Assembly: GCA_907165135.1 (NCBI GenBank) | Contig: OU015566.1 | Coordinates: 9,966,157 to 10,030,156 of the forward strand | Direction: 5' to 3' | Length of the DNA stretch: 64,000 nucleotides | Source of the DNA: Oikopleura dioica | Taxonomy: Eukaryota; Chordata; Appendicularia; Copelata; Oikopleuridae | Shown: positions 1 to 10,745 of the stretch, piece after piece | How the letters are laid out: the number at the start of each line of letters is the position of its first letter | Numbering within the stretch: position 1 is the stretch's first letter | Position numbers and translations under genes: made by a program | Notes under the pieces: model-generated | Seen by the model: the letters and a program-made list of their open reading frames with translations, nothing else | Database searches by the model: none | What the model was told of the DNA's origin: nothing

Positions 1-539
1 CTGTTACCACTTTACGATGCTTGTCGAATTTCTCCGAATCTTCGTCGTTGCCGAAATATCTCCCGAAGAAAAATCGGTAATTTCGAGTGTCAAAGTCCAG
101 TCGACCGACAGGTTTGAGGGTTTGGTCCGCAAAGCAGTGAGCAGCTTAATAATTATAAACTTGTTTGACGAGCAATAAAAAATATTCTACCTGTGAGCAC
201 GAATTTCGAGCAGATCATCGTCGCCCCACAGACAAAACTCCTCACTCCCTCCTGCTTTTTCATCATCACCGCCCAGGGATGTCCATACATCGGCGACCAA
301 GATCCTCCAACGATCTTCTTTATTCGCCACGCTTTTTGCTCCCCACATTCTGACGGAAAACACGCCTCTGGTAAAGGGGGTGGTTCCTGCCCGCCATCGC
401 AAGCCTCGTTCATCTCCATATCAACTTTGCAGGATATCGAGCAGAAGATGGTCAAACATGAGGTTTTGAAGATAATTTCGCCTGGGTCGTAAAGTTTTCC
501 TTGGTTGACACAGCAGACCATTGTCGTCGAATTGCTCTC
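1..539 (-). CDS. Trypsin-like serine protease segment (3' part off the window)
   Basis: Reading leftward, a Cys-rich stretch (VCCVNQGKLYDPGEI, spacing reminiscent of a VWC domain) is followed by a linker with CGEQ and then the S1 activation site KIVGG. The exon ends at 191 within VLT; a 46 bp GT-AG intron (190-145) follows, and the next exon (144-1) resumes with AAHC, so the catalytic-His motif VLTAAHC is completed across the splice. The Asp and Ser of the triad would lie beyond the left edge. S1 proteases with accessory N-terminal domains are normally secreted zymogens cut before IVGG. The reading frame differs from that of the trefoil/TSP1 segment just upstream, so the join between them (somewhere in 540-690) is unresolved. 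A single mosaic protease gene is my preferred reading. The protease identity is firm; the gene boundary is not. Confidence 0.75.
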
Positions 540-600
540 GAGATCTTTATTGGATGAAAATTGGAATTCTTTTTCATGAAAAAATGAATTTTCAAATCCA

Positions 601-1330
601 ATCCTGGAATAAGAGGTTTTTCCTTCTTCTGATTGGTTTCGGAATCGGTTTTTGTCGGGACCGTTATTTGAAAGTCATTATGCGAACAAGGAGGACCCAC
701 GCATAATTCCGCTTTCTTATCAGGTCCTTTGCAAAAGTTCCTGTTTACCGGTGAGTTGCCATATTTTGTGTAGGCCGTGCACGTTCTTCTCCTTATTTTA
801 ACCCCGACTCCGTTGCAATCAGCTGTGCAAACTGAGTCGAGCCAATCTGCCCAGGCATATCCGACGATCAACGGGTTCTTTATCTCCGCTGGTTTTGAAG
901 AAACAATTGAAGAGTAATAATAAGGAGATCTAACGATTGCTTTTGGTCTATTGATCGGATTTTGCGTTGTCGGAGGAACATACGCTGCTGGCTCGTAGCA
1001 GGGTGGTCGATCGGAAACAGGAAACCAGCAACATCCCATTTCGACACATGAATCTTCATTTTCTGCATCACAGGCGGTGACATTTCGATGTGGGATGTCA
1101 CAGTAAGAAGCACATCCCGACTTGACCTGAGGAAGTCTTCTGTAGCACTCTCCTGTTTCTTCGTCAATGCAACAGTGAAGTCTGCCACACATCTCCAAGT
1201 TCCTATTCAGCGATCCAGGAAGGCATGATTTTCTCTCCTCTTTATACTGTAACAAACATTCCATTTCACATTTTCTCGCTGTAACTCGAGCATTTTCTGA
1301 ACCAAGAAAAAGGAGCAAAGAAAAACGCAT
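601..1330 (-). CDS. Secreted trefoil-like plus thrombospondin type-1 protein, probably N-terminal part of the protease gene
   Basis: The ORF starts at 1330 with a hydrophobic signal-like stretch (MRFSLLLFLGSENA). Two Cys clusters follow: a degenerate one (CGRLHCCIDEETGECY) and a second with the P-type trefoil hallmark (SCVEMGCCWFPVSDRPPCY). A Pro/Thr/Tyr linker leads to a TSP1 repeat, recognisable by WADWLDSVC, the CNGVGVKIRRRTC core and the closing CVGPPC. After about position 700 the translation turns Lys-rich and unremarkable, and the frame changes near 540, where the protease part begins; a short intron probably lies here, possibly with non-GT borders. Trefoil and TSP1 modules are extracellular protein- or glycan-binding units, which suits a mucus or matrix protease. 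Assignment to the same gene as the protease is inference from strand, spacing and domain logic. Confidence 0.7.
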
Positions 1331-1803
1331 AAACTTTCTTTTTCTTGTGTGAAAATAGAATTGACTGGAACAGCGAATGGAAAGCGCTGGATATTTTTAG
1401 AATTAACACGGCCAGATTGCCTTGTAAATTCATTTCCACCGCGCGGTTCCGTTCCTGGGAACGGTACTGATCTTATTAGCTGCAATAATCTCCGCGCTTG
1501 TCCTTTTTTATCACCAGTGAAAAATTTTCACGCGTTTCCTTTTTTATCTTCGAAAAACAATCAGTTTTTGAAAAGGGCCATTATTTTCAATGAATCTGCA
1601 AATTTGGTGCAATTTGGGAAAAAAACTTAAAGATAAATAAGTTCATTTTTATTTGCAAATCGATTCATCCGTTCGTGGGAATAATGTGCCGCTATCAAGT
1701 ATTTGAGAAATGAAATGAATATTGTTTTTATGATGCAGTAAAGGGCAAATGTTAGCCTTCTTCTTAGTCGGCGCTTGAAGTGAGAATAGAAGTTAAATAT
1801 GAA

Positions 1804-3046
1804 ATGAAAATCTTGATTTTTTTCAGCATCGTCGTCGTTTTCAATGCAGAAACAGTCGAAGGGAATCAAGTTTGTTCCGTTGGATTCACTTGCCAAGAAT
1901 TTTGCAAAACTAAAGATGGGAAAAATGCTTTCAAGAGATGTGAAAAACGACTAAATAAGACTTACGCTACTTGTATGGCTATATGCTCCTCTGACAGTAA
2001 CTGCATTGAGGAATGCAAGGAAGAACTAAAAGGGGGCAAGAAATTGTGTCCTTGCTTTTCTGAAGATTTTGAGATGGGGAAGTGTGAAAATGATGAGGCA
2101 AAAGAAGAAATTGAAAGACTGAAGCTTGAACATCTTGTCCGAATACTGGTAGAATTCGAACAAAGAACTGAAACTAATATTTTCAGGAATTGGAGGACGA
2201 ACAAGTTGTACTCGGCGAACGACTTAATTATACTAAAGCGGAGAACGTGGACTTAGCTCGAATCGTCAAAGAGTTGTCGCTAGAAAATGAGAACTTGAAG
2301 CTGAAACTTGATGAAAAAGAAACCTTATCAGATGATTCTGATATCTTCGAAGAAAGTGGCGACTGTGAAAATACAGAGTATGTTGTTCAGCTCAATGATC
2401 TGGTTGAAATTAATATGGTTTGTCAATCAGAGAATGGCCAGATATCTGATTATATTAAGGAACTCGAAGAAGAACGAGATAAGGCGCTAAAAGAGGTTGA
2501 AGAATGCAGAAACAAAAAAACCGAAAACAGCGAAGAATTTATGAAGCTAAGGAAAGAAAGCAAAAGCTGGACAAAGGAAAAGGAAAAATCTGCTGATCTT
2601 ATTTCTGTGAGAAGAAAATGTATTTGACTGATTTTAATTATTAACTTTAGGATCTAAAAGAGAAGAAAAATAAACTGGAGGAAGAAAAAGACGAGTTGGA
2701 AGAAGAAATTTCAACGCTAAAAGATGACATAAAAAAGCTGAAGCGTTCAAACAAGGACCTTCTTGGCGAAGTAGAAGACCTAAAAGATGATGTCCAAGAT
2801 CTCACTGAAGAGTTAGACGAGTTGAAAAGTGAACGAAAGGAATGTCAAGTCGGAAATGTCGAATCCGCATCAAACAGCGAAGATTACATTTCCGATGATG
2901 ACTGGTATTTTGATTCTTCTAGTTCAAGTTCAGAAAGTTCCTCTGACAGTAAGGATAGCCCTGTTAGCTACAGTTTTGGTAGTGCAAAAATGAACAACTG
3001 CCAGTTTTCACTTTTGCTCTTTTTCGTTTTCTTTCTTGTTCAATAA
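1804..3046 (+). CDS. Secreted or membrane-anchored coiled-coil protein, Cys-rich N-terminus, function unknown
   Basis: Three exons, 1804-2148, 2187-2606 and 2651-3046, joined by GT-AG introns of 38 and 44 bp, both in phase 0, give 386 residues. I chose the ATG at 1804 rather than 1780 because it directly starts a signal peptide (MKILIFFSIVVVFNAETVEG). A Cys-rich segment of about 80 residues follows (FTCQEFCKTKDG, CMAICSSDSNCIEECKEE, KLCPCF). The rest is strongly charged heptad-like coiled coil (LEEEKDELEEEISTLKDDI) and then an acidic/Ser tract (DSSSSSSESSSDSKDS). The last 15 residues are hydrophobic (FSLLLFFVFFLV), the layout of a GPI-attachment signal or tail anchor. AATAAA-like signals overlap the stop codon. 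No family recognised. Confidence 0.75.
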
Positions 3047-3421
3047 AAATAAAGCTTCCATTTGTCGAATTTTTATCTCGCAGGTGCATAAAATTAGCAT
3101 TTGAGTCGCCGAGTGGAAAATTATTTGGCCTCGGTGGGAGTTTTATTGATTGCCAAGGTCAAAAGAGAGCTCGTTGTGTGAAGAGATCATTCGCTACCCG
3201 AGCGAGGCGCTCAATTGTCGTTCAATTTTTGGAGAAAAGTAATAAACGAGCGAGAACGAGAAAGAAAGAAAAAAGAGGGAATCCGAGTCTTTACAGCCTG
3301 TAACTTACAAGTTTACTGAGAGGTAAGTTAGTTTAATAAATGCTAGTTTTTTGAGAAGTACTAAATAAAGCAAATCGATACTTGCTGTCAAATGGCGATA
3401 ATTGCAAGTACTCAAATGGTG

Positions 3422-3462
3422 ATAATTATAAAATCATATGCTGCATATGATTTTATAATTAT
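3422..3462. repeat. Perfect 41 bp palindrome with 1 nt centre
   Basis: The 20 bp arm at 3422-3441 is the exact reverse complement of 3443-3462, with a single T at 3442 between them. The arm reads ATAATTATAAAATCATATGC. The AT-rich sequence immediately downstream (to about 3500) continues with looser symmetrical TATAA motifs. It could extrude as a cruciform or be the remains of a fold-back insertion. No target duplication seen. Confidence 0.9.
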
Positions 3463-3689
3463 GATATGCATTATAAGTTATAGTTATAATTTATAACTAA
3501 ACCAAGCGTTGTGATCCTCATTATTTCTAAGCTCTCATCAATCAAGTTGAAGATCAAAGAGCGTCTAACGCCCAAAATAATCCGTTTCCCATAATCACTC
3601 GAGTAGAAATTATCACCAAATTCCTCAACTAAAGTTACTGATTATCGCCTCCACTAATTTTCAAAAATTATCGCGCCGAAATCACGAGC

Positions 3690-3900
3690 AAAGCGCGCGC
3701 GGTCAGTTTTTGGGGACGCAAAATGGAATCTCTTGTTTTTTGCTAAATTCGCGTGTTTTTCCGCCCCGAGGGAGCAGGTTCCGCGGAGGGACATGAAACT
3801 TCGGGGCGGGGATGAGTCAGCCATGGCTACTCACTCGGCGCGCGCGCTGATTGGGCGGCTGTTCCTACGCGCGCCAAGTAGTGTTTCGTTTCACAGTTTT
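3690..3900 (+). promoter_or_regulatory. Likely GC-rich promoter of the BRPF gene
   Basis: A GC-rich island about 130-330 bp upstream of the ATG. It contains a GC box (GGGGCGGGG around 3801), an AP-1-like TGAGTCA around 3812, and a reverse CCAAT box joined to GGGCGG (GATTGGGCGG around 3849). There is no TATA box at a suitable place. This layout fits a broadly expressed gene. A short upstream ORF begins at ATG 4018 and overlaps the proposed start at 4026. Confidence 0.45.
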
Positions 3901-4025
3901 TCCCAAAACGCGCTCTTTTCTGCCGCTTTTTTCGAATTGCAAGCAAAGGAAAAACACGAGAAAAGGAAAAATACTCGAAAAAATTAAAGAAACACAAAAA
4001 TTCATATATTACGTAACATGGGACA

Positions 4026-7000
4026 ATGGAGGACGATATAAAGCAGGAGGCTGACTTTACGCTTGCCAAAAAGTATAAAGGCCGAGATCTCAATCCGGAC
4101 ATAGATGTTCAGGTAGATACAGTAACGGGCGCGTTATTTTATTCGGTGTTGAGTAAATATTGGTTCGCGCAGGTTACTTTTATCGAAAAAAAAGTGAAAG
4201 CCTTAATTTTGTGTTCTCAATGAGGGAATAGTCTTGTGTAAAGAATAAATAACGAGAAAATTTTTTTTTTAGTTTTTCAAGGTCTAATTTCACTAAATCA
4301 TCTAAGTGTTATTGGTCTTCATTCGTGATAATTTTAGCAAATAAAGTATATTCATATATCAATACTCAGCGAAAAAATCGATAAAAACCGGACACTTCAG
4401 GAGTACATCAACGGAATCGACCCCGATTGCGCGGTTTACCCTTACGTCTGTCCCAAATGCGGCCGTCCCTACAAGGATGAGGTAATGCTTGAAGTCCACC
4501 TCGACAGTTTCGACCACAACAATCCGCCTGACGACTATGATCCCTGCGATCTTCGTAAGTCCGTTTCGCTGGTCTTTTTTTAACGAAAAACGTAGATTGG
4601 AAGCCAAAGAAACGCGTGGAACGTTTGAAAGACGAACTGGAGCGTGAATCTCGCGACTCTGGATCAGAGACGGGGAACAACGGGCCCAGTACGCCGAAGC
4701 AGAACGCCCGCACCCCCGGCCGAGGTCCTGGAAGTCACAAACGGCGAAAAACAACCCCCTGGTCGAGGAAACGAAAAGCCAACTTTCGCCGGGGCTCCGA
4801 TGTCTCTGATACGCCGAGGACGAAGACGAGGGTCAGAGTTGACGAAAACGGGCGGATTACGACGGATAACTTGACATGGGCCGAAGCTCAGCGACTGGTC
4901 GAGTTTGAGGATGATAATACAAACAAGATCTACAGAGTCTCTATCTTTGAGGTACATTTTCTCTCCTTTAGTCCGTTTTACAGTGATTTTTAAGGACGTC
5001 GAAGTGGTCAAATCTGACGGAACAGACCTCCCTCCCCTTCAAAAAGGCCCCCGCGTTCCTGTGCCAGAAACGATAGTAGAAGAAGTCGATGTGCCGAAGT
5101 TACAAAACAGAAAAATTTCCTCAGAATACATCGAATACAAAGCGGAACCGACCGAAAATGCGATCGAGTACCAAATGGACGAGGAAGACCACGTCATGCT
5201 CGAGCACATCAACGAACTGAGAGAGAGCGACAATCTCAAGCCGCTCAGCTGCGAGACTTTCGAAAAATTCATCGATGCAATCGAGAAGGAGTCGATGTGG
5301 GACACGGGGAACAAGCCGAGGACGAGCACGAGGGACATTGACGATGAAGACGTTGTCTGCTGCGTTTGTAACGACGGAGAGGTAGGGATGTTCTCCCTTG
5401 ATTTCAAGCTAAAATGTTATTCTAGTGCACGAATACGAACGCGATCCTCTTCTGCGACTTGTGCAACTTAGCTGTTCACCAGGAGTGCTACGGTGTGCCA
5501 TACATTCCAGAAGGCCAGTGGCTCTGTCGTCGTTGCCAGTTCTCCCCTTCTCGGGCTGTGGATTGCGTTCTATGCCCCTCTCTCAACGGAGCATTCAAAC
5601 AAACGCACGACAATCGCTGGTGTCACGTAGTTTGCGCGCTATGGGTGCCAGAAGTCTCCTTTCAAAACCCAGTTTTCCTCGAGCCCATTGATGGATTTTC
5701 GAAGGTGCCCAAGGCGCGCTGGAATCTGAAGTGCTACATTTGTAAAAAAGCAGGCGCCTGTATTCAATGCAACAAAAACGCTTGTTACACGGCCTTTCAC
5801 GTTACTTGCGCGCAGCAGACCGGCTTGTACATGGAAATGAAAGTTCAAAAGTCGGATGGAATTAATGGAATCACAAGTAACAAAGTAACACAGGTAATGC
5901 CATCGTTTTTTCCGCTCAAAGTCGATCTATTTCTTTAGACTGCTTTTTGCCACAGCCACACGCCGAAAGACTGGAGTCCCAGGCCGCTAAAGTCATCAGA
6001 AAAACTGCCAAAAATAAAAAATAGAGCGGATCAATTCCAAGCCAAAGGTAGCTATCTCTTTCATGATGATCTTCGTTTACAATTTTCTTCAGTCGACGAA
6101 ACGCGGGAAGCAATGGAAGGGCGAAATACAACCCGAACCTGTGTCAACATCCCATACATTCCATCCGACAAGTTGGGCATCCTGCGTGCGATTTTGAGCG
6201 AAAGTGTAACAACCAAAGTCAGCCCTTTGTTCAAGCAATTGCTGACGTTTTGGAACGAAAAGAGAATGGTGCGCAACGGCGTTCCCCTGATTCGAAGATT
6301 ACTTTCTGTCCAAAAAACTGAAAAAGACAATCATGCCACTGAAGATGATAAGAAAAAAGTCAAGGTACAGAAACGTCAATCCATCGTTTTCCCTGATTTC
6401 ATATCAAATTCAAGGAACAATTGCGAGTCTGGCAGCGCTTACGACACGATCTTGAGCGTGCTCGGCTGCTTGTAGAGCAGATCAAGAAGCGTGAACGATT
6501 AAAAGCAGCTGAAATTCAAAAATGGATACAATTATCGAGAGTGAGGATAAATCCTTGGGCCTACTTTCTCAAGGACATTGTTGAGAAACTAAAAGAGCTT
6601 GATGATCAATCGGTAACTCATTCCACCACTTTAACTATTCTCAGCCGCCTTTCAGATATTTTACAACCCAGTAACGGACGATATTGCCCCTCTCTACTCC
6701 AAAATCATCACCTCGCCGATGGCCTTCGCCACGATGGAGCAAAAAATCGCCCAAAGTAAATACAACTGTTTCCCCGCTTTCGAATACGACGTAAGCCTCA
6801 TCCTTCGTAATTGCATGCACTACAACGGCAGCGCGACGATATTCTACAAAATCGCCAAAGATTTGGAAACGAAGATTCAGCCCATGTTGCGCGAGGCTAG
6901 AAAGTTAGCCAAACGATACAACACGGTCACTGGTACGTTCTACGCATTCATTATCTTTTCCCATCTTATCATTATCTTTCAGGAAATCACCTCCTTCCCG

Positions 7001-8757
7001 GCGAAAAATTTGACCAAAAGGAACCCGAAGTCGCTCACGTGCGCAGCATTCTTGCCGATCTCCGAAAGTGCCTGCGAAAAGTCCAAAAGAACTCCAACAC
7101 CAAACACTCAAAGAAAACTGTTCAAAAACTCACTGCTGATATCAAGATTTTCGAGCGACGGCTTCGGACGATGGGGGTTGACGAATTCGAGACTGCTCCT
7201 GTCGTCAAGAAGCAGCCAAAGATCGAAGAGGTTGAAGATAATGATGAGGAAGCTGAAGAAAAGGCTGAACCAGACACTAAAGAGCCTGAACAAACAACAG
7301 ATGCGGGTTGTGAAGAGGAAGAAACTCAAGAGCCAGAGACCAACGGCGAAGTGGGAGAATCAGACTCCGATGTGGAAGAAGAAGCGGAACAACAAGATGA
7401 ACCCTCCGCAACTTTGGAAAAAGGAGAATCCTCGACTCCTCTCACCGAGGTCCATGAAAACGGCCAAGAGCCTCCCGAAGAGAAAGAGCCAGCTTTGAAG
7501 AAAGAATTCGTGAACGGCACCTCAAAAGAATCAACCGACAGCGAAATGAACGGCTTTATCGAGGAGGACGATTCAAACGACTCGAAAGAAGAGATTAAAT
7601 CCTCGAACAAGAAAATAGACCTTCGCAATTTTCAGCCTCTTGACACAGTATGGGCTAAATGTAAGGGTCGTGGTTGAGCAATAACAAAAATCGATTACCA
7701 GATGATGTTGGGTGAGAAATTATTAAATACTTTTTCATTGGTGTGCTTGCGCTCATTCTAGTAACGGTGAAATGTAGGCTTCTCATTAGTTTCATTCAGT
7801 ATCACAGTAAACTCGTGTTAATCTCAAAAATATCATCCTGGTCAGCTTAAAAAATGCTTGAAATCACAGTAATAGCCCTCCCCGTCGCCCAAATCGATGA
7901 AGCAACTATCAATGAAAGAATTCCTAGTCAACAAAGTCACAAAACTGCCAAACTAAAGCCGCAACAAATTAATAAACAAAATATATATTTAAAAGCCCGG
8001 TCGTTTGATTTATTAACACGCGTTTGCTGTAGTACCAAGTCTCAAGAAAATTATCTTTCTTGACGCGCCTGTAATAGAGTCAAAACCTGCTCAACCCCTG
8101 ATAAGGGCTACCCCTGGTACCCGGCGCGGATTATCAACCCCGAGCTGACAACTGGGGAGCCTCTGTTGCTCGGGGACGAGGAGATCCCCCAGCCTTCCGT
8201 CGACATCATTAAGGCTGGCAACAAGCTTAACCTCGAGGGTGAATCCCAACATCATTTGGTCCTTTTCTTCGATCAGAAGCGCACATGGTGATTATTAAAA
8301 TTAATTTGCGCTCGAAAATTAAGGATATCATTTTGATAATCATACCCTTGCAAAAAACAATAATGGTGTGATTATAATTACGGTCAACTTTTACAATTGG
8401 TGCATTCGTAATTCCGTCAATTTTTTTAATTGCATGACAATGATGACATGACATTACATGAGATTTTTTTCTAAAAAACATGACCTCCCTTCAATTCCGC
8501 CATTTTAGATAAAAAAAATGATGACCAAATTGTGAAAGTTGACCGTACCCCTAATTTTCAAGAGCTTATTCTATCCAACCTACCTTCATCACGATTATAT
8601 TTTATTCAGGATGTGGCTTCCAACTAATAAAATCGCGCTGCTTGGCAAGGATAACAAGTTCGACAACAGTAAACTTCGAGAAGGAAAAACTAACGCACAG
8701 AAAAAATCTATAATGCGCGCGTATAAATGCGCTCTTGAACCTCTCAGCCCAGATTGA
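4026..8757 (+). CDS. brpf1: BRPF-family bromodomain/PHD/PWWP scaffold of MYST acetyltransferase complexes
   Basis: Twelve exons: 4026-4145 (this first donor is uncertain), 4338-4554, 4596-4951, 4995-5381, 5426-5893, 5939-6047, 6093-6364, 6415-6612, 6656-6932, 6983-7665, 8106-8287, 8610-8757; about 1138 residues. In order: an N-terminal C2H2 finger ([19 protein letters not shown], then HNNPP); an EPC-like region ([12 protein letters not shown]); PHD1 (CCVCNDGE ... [16 protein letters not shown]), zinc knuckle and PHD2 ([13 protein letters not shown] ... HVTCAQQTG); NGVPLIRRL; a bromodomain (about 709-805, with [13 protein letters not shown]); an acidic linker; and a C-terminal PWWP (LDTVWAKCK / GYPWYPARI ... 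[10 protein letters not shown]). BRPF proteins tether MOZ/MORF/HBO1 acetyltransferases to modified nucleosomes in the nucleus. Introns are mostly 41-50 bp GT-AG; the PWWP intron is GG-AG and transposon-derived. The family call is very firm; the paralogue (BRPF1 versus 2/3) is not decidable here. Confidence 0.95.
7668..8101. mobile_element. 434 bp MITE forming an intron in the BRPF PWWP domain
   Basis: Left terminal repeat 7668-7680 (TCGTGGTTGAGCA) and right repeat 8088-8101, whose reverse complement is TCAGGGGTTGAGCA; 11 or more positions match with one gap. The element is flanked by a 6 bp direct duplication TAAGGG (7662-7667 and 8102-8107). The intron defined by reading frame and PWWP homology runs 7666-8105, with GG at its start and AG at its end, both inside the duplications. 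Removing it leaves one TAAGGG and the uninterrupted codons for K-C-K-G-Y-P. No ORF inside encodes a transposase, so it is non-autonomous. Confidence 0.8.
8381..8545. mobile_element. 165 bp Tc1/mariner-type MITE in the last BRPF intron
   Basis: The terminal inverted repeats are CGGTCAACTTTTACAATT (8381-8398) and, as reverse complement of the right end, CGGTCAACTTTCACAATT (8528-8545): 17 of 18 identical. The element is flanked by TA on both sides (8379-8380 and 8546-8547), the duplication typical of Tc1/mariner insertions. It sits in the canonical GT-AG intron 8288-8609 and has no coding capacity. Confidence 0.75.
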
Positions 8758-9426
8758 ACCAACTTATTAAAAAAGAAAAAAACTTTCAAACATGTTCAAC
8801 AAATAAATTTTATTCAAATTCACCAAATCTCTCGTCGCGTTTCTTTCTAAATGTGAGTAAAGCAGGGCTTAAAATGCTTAGAATAAGCACGCAACGTTAA
8901 AATTTTAATCCTTTATGTTTATTACGGGCGGGATAGATTTTCCTGTCTTACAAGAAAATCGCCCGTAGAGCAGTTCGAAGGACTCGATAAAAATAGATAT
9001 ATAACAGGGGGATTTTGGACAAAATGAGCGGAATTTTCTTCTAATAAGCTTACCATCAAGACATTCAAGTCTTCCAATAAATCTATCGAATAAATTGATC
9101 TTCTTTTCGAGCTCAATTTATATAATATTGCTGCTTTTCGCTGAAAACGAATGTTAACAGCAAACAGTTATTAATTCAATAGTCGCCTCTCAAACTGATT
9201 GCAGCTGCAAAATATTTACAGTTTCAACAAGGTGAGAGCGCCGAATAATTCACGGTAATATCTGTAGGTTTATTCTAACGTGCGATTGCACCAAGTCCGA
9301 CTCAGCGAAAGTACTCAAAACCCCCCAGGCCGGCGCGATTCCTCCGCCAATGTCGAGCTGCTCAGACTGAAACGGCTGCAAAAAGGGTTTATACATATTC
9401 ATCATTTTATAATTTTTTCGATTTTT
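8758..9426. other. Intergenic region
   Basis: Contains the BRPF polyadenylation signal (AATAAA near 8802) and AT-rich sequence. A short GC-richer patch around 9280-9380 is open in one frame but has no recognisable features. No gene seen. Confidence 0.5.
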
Positions 9427-10204
9427 ATGAAAGTTATTGAGCTCAGTCTTGCACTAGGCCTGGTAGAGGGTTGTTTTTGGTTGAAAAACGATGAGCCAGA
9501 GAGGAAAACTACAGTATCTCGACCACCTGTGAGGTTGAAGACTGTTCCAAGAGGAAATCCGAAGGTTTCTTTGTCGAAGAAAGGAGGTTTGTTTTTATCA
9601 ATTGCTCATTCAATGGTGTTTATTGAAACTTAGGCTTTATATTTTGTTGTATTCAAATATTTATTGGGGGTGTGTCACTGATAGAACATGTTTTCACGTT
9701 ATTTCCTTCTCTAAAGACCAGTTACGAAGAGGATTCTTTAGCAAACGCATATTTTAGGTCCAAAAGGAAAATTCTCTAAAAAGCGAAGAAAAGGTAAAAA
9801 GAAGCCCCCACCACCACCTGTCAAAGAATTCGTCGGAGAACGTCCAACTTGGCAAAGTGTTCCGCAAAAAGGCCAAATTTGCAAAGGGACAAGTTCAGCC
9901 GCAGTTCCCTGCAAGGATCCAATCAAAATCGGCGCCAAGTGCGATGAAAAATTCCAATGGAGTACAAATGGATACATACAGAGCATCGTTCACTGCAAAA
10001 AGAATCCGAAAGGAGGCGTTATCCGGAAGGAGCTTCGACAAGAATGCAACTATGACTCTGGAGTTCTACAGGTTTTGACTTCTTATCTGTCTTCTTTTTT
10101 ATCTAAATTTCTAGTGCTGGCAACACTGGTCAACAACAGGATGCCACGACGATACATGCCAAAGTGACAAGCTTGGAAACGGCTGGCTACCCCCTAAATC
10201 CTAA
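9427..10204 (+). CDS. Secreted Lys/Pro-rich, Cys-containing protein, function unknown
   Basis: Three exons (9427-9586, 9758-10071, 10115-10204) with GT-AG introns of 171 and 43 bp; phases close exactly to give 187 residues. The start at 9427 gives a signal-like N-terminus (MKVIELSLALGLVEGCFW). A basic Ser/Lys/Pro-rich middle (SKKRRKGKKKPPPPP) leads into a compact C-terminal half with eight cysteines (QICKGTSSAAVPCKDP, GAKCDEKFQWSTNGY, HCKKN, ECNYDSG, CWQHWSTTGCHDDTC). The regular Cys spacing and Trp-rich end suggest a small disulfide-bonded extracellular domain; a house or mucus component is possible but is a guess. A polyadenylation signal lies near 10282. Confidence 0.75.
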
Positions 10205-10433
10205 ATTTTATTTCATAAATCCGTTCCTAAATCTACAAGTCCTTTTTCTAACTCCTTCATTCGCATACTGATTTACCGCTGTCAATAAACTCCCATTCAT
10301 CGAGCTGCGCGTAGCTTGAGATAGGCTTTACGTCCTCCAGTTAAATAAGTGACGTTACGAAATTAAAACGTTGGCGTTTTTATTCAGTAATTACTGATAG
10401 AAGAGTTGTGAGGACACTTTGTCCAATAATGAA

Positions 10434-10655
10434 TTATGAAGATGGAAATCTAACGAGTTTCAGAGTGTATGCAATTGGATAAAGATACCATGTATCATAC
10501 TTCATGGTTTTTCCGAAATTTTCATTCACAAGCTTCAGTCTCATTCCTTGGTCGTAGAAGACAATATCTCCATTTTCATAGACACAGCGCGTCGAAATAA
10601 TTTCCAAATTTGCGTAGTAAGGATGGGTCTGCTTGATTTTCAGGACTTTTATTTG
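10434..10655 (-). CDS. Orphan terminal exon, possibly of the kinase-like gene or a degraded copy
   Basis: An open stretch ending at a TAA at 10434-10436 reads as plausible protein (QTHPYYANLEIISTRCVYEN ... DIVFYDQGMRLKLVNENFG ... WYLYPIAYTLKL). It lies about 90 bp beyond the stop codon of the kinase-like gene on the same strand. I could not find a donor that joins it in frame to that gene, so it may be an alternative last exon, part of a neighbouring gene, or a relic. Confidence 0.35.
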   Translation of the reverse strand, partial: QIKVLKIKQTHPYYANLEIISTRCVYENGDIVFYDQGMRLKLVNENFGKTMKYDTWYLYPIAYTLKLVRFPSS

Positions 10656-10745
10656 GTTTAAGATTACAAATAGTGAAAAATTCTTGTCTTCAAGTAATTA
10701 TAAATGATGGAATATTTGTACGCATTATGGAAATATAATCATAAC

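Larger units (their letters stand above)
3047..4025. other. Intergenic region upstream of the BRPF gene
   Basis: No ORF here looks real. The AT-rich left two thirds contain a perfect palindrome (entered separately). From about 3670 the sequence becomes GC-rich and promoter-like. Confidence 0.6.
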
